From Cytauxzoon felis (taxonomy: Eukaryota; Apicomplexa; Aconoidasida; Piroplasmida; Theileriidae), in the NCBI GenBank assembly GCA_020283715.1, contig JAIQCW010000356.1, forward strand, positions 1 to 14,115: a stretch of DNA of 14,115 nucleotides. The letters run 5' to 3'. The translations under genes and the position numbers were made by a program. Below are positions 9,004 to 14,115 of the stretch, piece after piece (the first letter of the stretch is position 1; each line of letters starts with the position of its first letter). The notes under the pieces were generated by a model, which saw only the letters and a program-made list of their open reading frames with translations, was not told the DNA's origin and searched no databases.

Positions 9004-12000
9004 ATGACAGAATTATCCGATATTATTGATATATCAGATGATAACCAAAGTACAGATAGTAATGGAAGTGATGATAGTTATCATGATGATTATCAATCAT
9101 CAAAGGTTAATAAAAAAAAGAAGAAGAAAATAATTAAAATTAAACATCAAGACAATGATAATTTTAATGAATCATTGACATCATCAATGCTATTTCAAAT
9201 TGTAATATTAGGGAAAAGAACTAAATTATCATCATGTCTACAAAGATTATACCTATCTTTATCCTCAAATGATAAATATAACGTCATTGCTGATATACTA
9301 TGCCTTATATGCGAATGTGCAGGATTTAAACAATCATGCATTACACATGATATCATCAATGAAGAACATGATTCTGTCAAATATCATAGTGACTCTCCAC
9401 CTGAGATTACAACCACTGTTTCCACTAGGCGTGGTGCCTCTTCTAATTACCTATCTCTAAAGAGTAGAGCCACTCCCGGAGATCGTGGCGGTGATGAAGG
9501 TGATGAGGATGATGTAACCTCAAGTGGTCAACCCGGAAGAACGAAAAATGTAGCCCCTAAGAACAGGAATTCTACTCGGAAGAACAGAAATAATATACCC
9601 GGAGGAACAAAGAGTGTCAACCCGGAAGAACAGACCTCGAGTATAGTAGATGTAACCTCAAGTGGAGAACCCGCAGCTGATCTCAGGGAAGCGGAGGGAG
9701 AAGTAAAAGGAGGAGGCCTCCACGGCGAGTGGACGACCTCAGGTGGAACGGCGAGTGGTAAAGATAGGATTGTAACCTCAGATGGACATGATGACATAGA
9801 TGACTTAACTATTGATAGTTTCAATTGGTTTTATTTATCGGATTGTTTTAATAGAGAATTGGATATAAGAAAATTTAATTTGGATGATGATTTATGTAAA
9901 TTATTGCCATCATTTGATTTGGAGTTGTTATCATCGAGGATTTTACCTGATTCGGGTAATATATTAAAGGATAAGAAGTGTATATCATGGAAATTTTATA
10001 AATTTTGTATGGATAGGATTAAGAGGTTAACTAAATTTCTTATAATAAATGATGGTATGGGTATAAATATTAATTCTAAAAGTATTACATTTCAAAGATT
10101 TAAAGAATTTTTTTATAAATTAATTTATAATGTACCATTAAATTATATTAAAGATTTGATTTTATTATTACAATGGATATTTACTATGGGGTTATGTGGT
10201 TATAGATCTATAAGATTATTATCTACTATTGCTTGTAATGAAATTATTAAAGGTATATTAGATAGGATCCAATTATTAATTAAAGATGAACATATTTATA
10301 TTAAACAATTTAATATTGAATTTAATATTGAAAAAAATATAATTAAAAATAAAAGAAAATATGGGGATTCCATGAATAATGGGGTTGAAAAGAGTAGTAG
10401 AAATAAAGATGTAAATGGTATAAATAATAATAATTATAATTGTAAAGATATAAGTTCATCTACTATTGAATTATGGAATAGATTATGGTTAACACGTATG
10501 TCAAATGTAGTATTAAATAAATTCCTACTTGTAATCTTCAATATTAATTATACCACTAAATTATCTGATGTATTAATCGATATCAGAATCATTACAGCAT
10601 ATACATTATTAAATTGTATCATGTTCTATAAGAAATTTTACCCCATAAAATATTATATGGGGTTGTGTATGGAGATGGTACCGATAGGGGATGAGATGAC
10701 TAGAGTATTATTATTAAGAGTGGTATATATAAATGATATAGTAATAGATAAGGATATAATAATAATATTATATAAATTATATATAAATAATATAAATGAT
10801 AATGAATTATTAAATATAATAGAATTAATATTAATTAATGAGGTTAAAAAACCCAATACAATATTAAAATGTGGGGATAATAAAAATATAATAAATAATA
10901 TAATTAAATATTTAAAAATAAGATCATCATTATATCTATCATTATTATTCATATATATATACCTACCATTCATTAATATCAATAATTATCATATACCAAA
11001 TCTACTCTCAATCAATACATTCAAAAACAAAATCAAATCTATACTTACAATACATCAAACACACTCATACAATAATACACAGTACAATCCAACTGAGATC
11101 CAATCCAACTCTCTTCCTCTTGCAGAGAGCTCTCCTCCACCTGAGGTTACAACCTTGTCTTCCACTCGGCGTGGAGCCTCTTCCAATTCACTCCCCGTAA
11201 ACGGTAAAGCCACTCCCGGAGATCGTGGCGATATTAACCCGGAAGAACAGGAATTACCCGGAAGAACGAAGAGTGTAGCCCCTAAGAACAGGAATTCTAC
11301 CCGGAAGAACAAAGGTTGTCAACCCGGAGGAACAAAGAATGTCAACCCGGAGGAACATACCTCGAGTATAGTAGATGTAACCTCAGGTGGATTACCCGAA
11401 AACGATCTACGGGAGTTTGAGGGGGAAGTAAATGGAAGAGCTGTCTGCAAGACGAATAGAGGTGGTAGAGTTGAAGGTAGTGATATGACCTCAACTGGAG
11501 AACACAATGAGGTTACTATAGGTATGGGATCGTGTAAGGTATTGAGGGGTGAGGTGGTTGTATATGATAGGATATTGATATTATTGGATGGTGTAAAGGA
11601 TGTGATGATTGATGATGAAGAGGGTATAGATATATTTGTATATAATTTGATGATGAATGTATGGATGTATGATGATGTATTTACAAATGTATCATATATG
11701 TTAATATTATTATGTAAGGGTGGTGATAATGAATATGATATATATGGTATGGATATAATATATCAGAATATATTAATAAGATTTATATTATATAGTTTAG
11801 AAATATTAATTAAAAATAATGATAAAAATAATAATAATGAATTATTAAATATAATAAATTTAATATTAATATCAACATCAACATTAATAAAATTACATAA
11901 AGCTAATAAAATTAATTTAATTTTAATTATTAAAATTATTGAATTATCCAGTATCTTAATTAAAAAATTTAATATTAATAATTATAATAATATTATTAAT

Positions 12001-14115
12001 ACCATTTTCAATCTTATACCTATACTTATACCAAATAATTTCAATTGTATACTACCCATCATACGTATCATCCATAATCTTAACAATTATAATACCAAAT
12101 TAATCATCAATAAATTATATACACATCTTATCAAATATTTACACATCCAATACAAAACACTCGAGGTCACCTCTACCAACGGTCCAACCTCGCATTCTCT
12201 TGCAGAGAGCTCTCCACCTGAGGTCAGTCCTGCCGTCAGCTCTCCACTCGAGGTCCAATCCAACGTAGGTCCTCCTGCCGTCAGCTCTTCCAATTACCTC
12301 CCCGTAAACGGTAGAGCCACTCCCGGAGATCGTGGCGAAGGTAATGATGAGGATGATGTAACCTCAAGTGGTCTACCCGGAAGAACGAAAAATGTAGCCC
12401 CTAAGAACAGGAATTCTACCCGGAAGAACAGAAATAATATACCCGGAGGAACAAAGAGTGTCAACTCGGAAGAACGTGAAGGTAATGATGTAACCTCAAG
12501 TGGAGAACCCGCAGCTGATCTCAGGGAAGCGGAGGGAGAAGTAAAAGGAGGAGGCCTCCACGGCGAGTGGACGACCTCAGGTGGAACGGCGAGCGGTAAA
12601 GATAGGGCTGTAACCTCAGGTGGAAGTGAAAAGGATATATCATCAATTGATATTATAGATAATGAGATGAATGTAACAGAGATTGTATCAACAATTGATG
12701 ATATATCACCTACATTTAGCTGTATTAGTAATGATAATACCACAAATCTACCAGATTATATCAATCAACAATATTTATCCACCGAAGTCCAATCCAACTC
12801 TCCTTCCACTAGGCGTGGAGCCTCTTCTAATTACCTATCCCTGAAGGGTGATGCCACTCCCGGAGATCGTGGCGATGGTGATGATGAGGATTTACCCGGA
12901 AGAACGAAAAAAATATCAACCCAGAAGAACAGAAATAGTCTACCCGGAGGAACAAAGAGTGTCAACCCGGAAGAACGTGAAGCTAATGATGTAACCTCGA
13001 GTGGACTACCCGTAGCTGATCTCAGGGAAGCGGAGGGACAACTAAATAAAGAAGCTGTCTGCAAGACGACCTCAGGTGTAAAGGAGGTGGATTGGACTTT
13101 GAGTATGAAGGAATTGAATGGTAGAAAATCTCCATTGATATATGATTATATGATGGATGTTGAGGATATAAGGATGAAGATGTCTATGACTAAATTAGAA
13201 TTTGATATTGATATGAATGTTGATATGATTGATATATGGCTGATTGAGAATTTTAATTTATTGGATATAGATAATGATAGATATGATTGTTATATTAAAT
13301 TATTATTATATTTAATATATTATTTCCCATTAGATTTAGATTTATTAAATTGTTTATATATATTAGATTATATTAATAATATTAATTTATTATTAAAATG
13401 TAGTTTAATGTATGTATTATATGAATCTATTATTTATAAATTTATTAAATCTAATCATATCTATACTAATCTACAATTTATTAAACTTAAAAATAATCTA
13501 TTATCATTATTAATACATATTTGTAAATATGGGGGAAATTTTAATATAAATGGGGTAAATGGGGTAGAAAATAATGATTATTATAGATATATATGTATAG
13601 TATCGATATGTAATATAATACAATTGGAGAGGTTGATAGATGAGTATAGAGATGAAGATATAGATGATAATATAATATATAATATGTATAATATAATAAA
13701 TGAATTGATGAATAAAATAAGTATAAAGGATAAGATAAAGAATGAAATGATAATAAAAATATCAGATTTATATATAAAAAATAAAATTTATAATAAATTA
13801 AATATAATTGATATGTCATGTATAATAATAAAACAATTTACTACAGTATTTAATAATAATTTATATTCATCAAGTATTTCAATATATTTAATCTTACAGT
13901 GCAATCATATCAATCATAATATACGTAAATATATTAATCAATATCTTAAATTCCTATTCAAATTCAATAAAATACTTACACTCGCACTCTTTCTATATAT
14001 ACTCATCGGTCTATTCGAATCAACCAATCATAACCTCATCAATCAATTACAAAAACAATTCATCAATATCATCATCTATAAACATAAACGAATTAATACT
14101 TCCAATGCTCCACTC
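9004..14115 (+). CDS. SCC3: Cohesin subunit Scc3/STAG-like protein (3' end outside window)
   Basis: The frame is open from ATG 9004 to the window edge, 1,704 codons, without a stop; stops lie just upstream. Scc3/STAG is the HEAT-repeat cohesin subunit that binds the Scc1 kleisin and DNA. Residues 1-50 are acidic and Ser-rich, followed by a Lys-rich likely nuclear localisation signal (residues 37-47). Residues 60-115 (MLFQIVILGKRTKL, ICECAGFKQS) match the STAG start LFEVVKMGK...CSGCKG. The STAG domain resumes at about 300-430 (SWKFYKFCMDRIKRLTKFLI..., GYRSIRLLSTIA). About 490-580 resembles the stromalin conservative domain (LSDVLIDIRIITAYTLLNCI..., EMTRVLLLRVVYI). The rest is very Asn/Ile-rich helical sequence. 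Four palindromic elements interrupt it at about residues 132-261, 696-832, 1051-1207 and 1259-1359. The identity rests on motif similarity read by eye; another HEAT-repeat nuclear protein is the alternative. Confidence 0.78.
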   Translation, partial: MTELSDIIDISDDNQSTDSNGSDDSYHDDYQSSKVNKKKKKKIIKIKHQDNDNFNESLTSSMLFQIVILGKRTKLSSCLQRLYLSLSSNDKYNVIADILCLICECAGFKQSCITHDIINEEHDSVKYHSDSPPEITTTVSTRRGASSNYLSLKSRATPGDRGGDEGDEDDVTSSGQPGRTKNVAPKNRNSTRKNRNNIPGGTKSVNPEEQTSSIVDVTSSGEPAADLREAEGEVKGGGLHGEWTTSGGTASGKDRIVTSDGHDDIDDLTIDSFNWFYLSDCFNRELDIRKFNLDDDLCKLLPSFDLELLSSRILPDSGNILKDKKCISWKFYKFCMDRIKRLTKFLIINDGMGININSKSITFQRFKEFFYKLIYNVPLNYIKDLILLLQWIFTMGLCGYRSIRLLSTIACNEIIKGILDRIQLLIKDEHIYIKQFNIEFNIEKNIIKNKRKYGDSMNNGVEKSSRNKDVNGINNNNYNCKDISSSTIELWNRLWLTRMSNVVLNKFLLVIFNINYTTKLSDVLIDIRIITAYTLLNCIMFYKKFYPIKYYMGLCMEMVPIGDEMTRVLLLRVVYINDIVIDKDIIIILYKLYINNINDNELLNIIELILINEVKKPNTILKCGDNKNIINNIIKYLKIRSSLYLSLLFIYIYLPFININNYHIPNLLSINTFKNKIKSILTIHQTHSYNNTQYNPTEIQSNSLPLAESSPPPEVTTLSSTRRGASSNSLPVNGKATPGDRGDINPEEQELPGRTKSVAPKNRNSTRKNKGCQPGGTKNVNPEEHTSSIVDVTSGGLPENDLREFEGEVNGRAVCKTNRGGRVEGSDMTSTGEHNEVTIGMGSCKVLRGEVVVYDRILILLDGVKDVMIDDEEGIDIFVYNLMMNVWMYDDVFTNVSYMLILLCKGGDNEYDIYGMDIIYQNILIRFILYSLEILIKNNDKNNNNELLNIINLILISTSTLIKLHKANKINLILIIKIIELSSILIKKFNINNYNNIINTIFNLIPILIPNNFNCILPIIRIIHNLNNYNTKLIINKLYTHLIKYLHIQYKTLEVTSTNGPTSHSLAESSPPEVSPAVSSPLEVQSNVGPPAVSSSNYLPVNGRATPGDRGEGNDEDDVTSSGLPGRTKNVAPKNRNSTRKNRNNIPGGTKSVNSEEREGNDVTSSGEPAADLREAEGEVKGGGLHGEWTTSGGTASGKDRAVTSGGSEKDISSIDIIDNEMNVTEIVSTIDDISPTFSCISNDNTTNLPDYINQQYLSTEVQSNSPSTRRGASSNYLSLKGDATPGDRGDGDDEDLPGRTKKISTQKNRNSLPGGTKSVNPEEREANDVTSSGLPVADLREAEGQLNKEAVCKTTSGVKEVDWTLSMKELNGRKSPLIYDYMMDVEDIRMKMSMTKLEFDIDMNVDMIDIWLIENFNLLDIDNDRYDCYIKLLLYLIYYFPLDLDLLNCLYILDYINNINLLLKCSLMYVLYESIIYKFIKSNHIYTNLQFIKLKNNLLSLLIHICKYGGNFNINGVNGVENNDYYRYICIVSICNIIQLERLIDEYRDEDIDDNIIYNMYNIINELMNKISIKDKIKNEMIIKISDLYIKNKIYNKLNIIDMSCIIIKQFTTVFNNNLYSSSISIYLILQCNHINHNIRKYINQYLKFLFKFNKILTLALFLYILIGLFESTNHNLINQLQKQFINIIIYKHKRINTSNAPL
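9396..9786 (+). repeat. Palindromic in-frame element, copy S1 (Scc3-like gene)
   Basis: Termini TCCACCTGAGAT (9396-9407) and ACCTCAGATGGA (9775-9786). The left arm is TCCACTAGGCGTGGTGCC, the core NYLSLKSRATPGDRGG, then the gene-specific Arg/Asn module (9532-9631), EPAADLREAEGEVK and the right arm CCTCCACGGCGAGTGGA. Left and right arms are inverted versions of one another. Fully open. Interrupts the N-terminal STAG domain. Confidence 0.9.
9532..9631 (+). repeat. ~22-bp tandem repeat CCCGGAAGAAC inside element S1
   Basis: CCCGGAAGAAC-like units start at 9532, 9554 (CCCCTAAGAAC), 9575 (CTCGGAAGAAC), 9598 (CCCGGAGGAAC) and 9621, spaced 21-23 bases. The encoded peptide alternates PGRTK/PKNRN/TRKNRN/PGGTK. 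The module recurs in the three other Scc3 copies and is absent from the ferlin and adaptin copies. Confidence 0.8.
10640..10663. repeat. Inverted repeat ACCCCATA / TATGGGGT with 8-base spacer
   Basis: A perfect 8-bp inverted repeat inside the Scc3-like coding sequence. It coincides with a switch from C-rich sense sequence (10500-10640) to G-rich sense sequence (10660-10720), the same switch that brackets the palindromic elements, but no element is present. Confidence 0.6.
11088..11499 (+). repeat. Palindromic in-frame element, copy S2 (Scc3-like gene)
   Basis: Termini TCCAACTGAGAT (11088-11099) and ACCTCAACTGGA (11488-11499). The left side carries two arms in series: CTCTTGCAGAGAGCTCT, then a fresh internal CCACCTGAGGT followed by TCCACTCGGCGTGGAGCC. 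The core is SLPVNGKATPGDRGD, followed by the Arg/Asn module and LPENDLREFEGEVN. The right arm is AGAGCTGTCTGCAAGACG, the inverted partner of the first left arm. Fully open. Confidence 0.9.
12156..12624 (+). repeat. Palindromic in-frame element, copy S3 (longest; Scc3-like gene)
   Basis: Left end AACACTCGAGGT (12156-12167); right end ACCTCAGGTGGA (12613-12624). Three left arms in series: one TCTTGCAGAGAGCTCT and two CCTGCCGTCAGCTCT, separated by CCACCTGAGGT and CCACTCGAGGT. The core is YLPVNGRATPGDRGE. From about 12342 to the right end it is nearly identical to copy S1 apart from a few substitutions and a short indel at about 12475-12486. Confidence 0.9.
12778..13080 (+). repeat. Palindromic in-frame element, copy S4 (Scc3-like gene)
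   Basis: Left end TCCACCGAAGTC (12778-12789; one base short of TCCACCTGAGGTC), right end ACCTCAGGTGTA (13069-13080). The left arm is TCCACTAGGCGTGGAGCC, the core YLSLKGDATPGDRGD, followed by a shortened Arg/Asn module, then LPVADLREAEGQLN. The right arm is GCTGTCTGCAAGACG. Despite the indel at its edge the core is in the standard phase. Only 153 bp of host sequence separates it from S3. Confidence 0.88.
14109..14115 (+). repeat. Probable first bases of a further element copy (cut by window edge)
   Basis: The window ends in TCCACTC, the first seven bases of the terminal motif variant TCCACTCGAGGT seen at 12242-12253. The preceding ~130 bases have the C-rich, G-poor sense composition found before every other copy. 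Seven bases alone would be weak. Confidence 0.45.

Noticed and set aside
2863..13080. Elements as introners, spliced at GAG|GT in the left terminus and CAG|G in the right terminus
   Set aside because: The terminal motifs do resemble splice sites, but joining them changes the frame: the donor falls after a complete GAG codon and the acceptor after the first base of a GGT codon (checked on S3). The exonic copies are also open throughout, and some right ends (F1, S2) lack the AG needed.
2863..13080. Elements as inteins or protein-splicing domains
   Set aside because: No splicing-block motifs (N-terminal Cys/Ser block, His-Asn before a Cys/Ser/Thr) or endonuclease domain are seen. The segments are short, low-complexity and palindromic at DNA level.
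9396..13080. CRISPR array or simple tandem repeat array
   Set aside because: Copies are hundreds of bases to kilobases apart, variable in length and embedded in eukaryotic coding sequence.
9528..13819. Minus-strand open frames opposite the Scc3-like gene (e.g. 10653-10982, 12294-12743, 13541-13819)
   Set aside because: They are shadows: either antisense readings of the palindromic elements or stop-poor antisense of AT-rich codons. None has family resemblance or independent start context.
1..14115. Target-site duplications or a transposase for the elements
   Set aside because: I looked at the bases flanking the termini and found no consistent direct repeat. No transposase, integrase or reverse transcriptase is encoded in the window, so the mobilising machinery must be elsewhere or the mechanism is different.
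1..14115. tRNA, rRNA or other structured RNA genes
   Set aside because: No tRNA-like cloverleaf or rRNA-like sequence was noticed on either strand in the non-coding gaps; a covariance-model scan would be needed to exclude small RNAs.

Overview
The window reads as nuclear DNA of an AT-rich protist, most probably an apicomplexan. The three long genes are eukaryotic housekeeping genes (a ferlin, an AP-1 gamma-adaptin and a cohesin Scc3/STAG subunit). Ferlins are conserved in apicomplexans, where they act in secretory-organelle exocytosis. The two introns inferred here are short and AT-rich in their original parts, as in piroplasms, but the sequence alone does not fix the genus.

Layout. 1-82: last codons of an upstream + strand gene. 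83-376: leader of the ferlin. 377-5486 (+): ferlin in three exons (377-4909, 5242-5367, 5409-5486), ending in a hydrophobic tail anchor. 5475-8545 (-): gamma-adaptin, convergent with the ferlin and overlapping its end by 12 bp; it carries an apparent one-base deletion in a homopolymer (8091-8099). 8546-9003: divergent promoter region holding a separate GAAGCGAAGGAGTGA repeat family. 9004 to the window end (+): Scc3/STAG-like cohesin subunit, open for 1,704 codons and unfinished.

The striking content is a family of GC-rich insertions (about 230-470 bp) in otherwise very AT-rich genes: three in the ferlin, three in the adaptin, four in Scc3, one fragment in the upstream gene, and probably one more starting at the last seven bases. 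Each is bounded by a 12-bp inverted repeat close to TCCACCTGAGGT ... ACCTCAGGTGGA. Each carries a nearly invariant core (CCACTCCCGGAGATCGTGGC, read ATPGDRG) and is built from modular arms that recur in inverted form on the other side. Nine copies lie in exons and are open and read in the same phase. The one copy that appears to lie in an intron (4922-5191) has lost its frame. This looks like a eukaryotic counterpart of the Rickettsia palindromic elements, which also insert in frame into genes. All copies lie in the sense orientation of their host gene. Host sequence becomes C-rich before each copy and G-rich after it.

The three genes share no pathway apart from a loose membrane-traffic link between ferlin and AP-1; they are united mainly by carrying the same inserted element.
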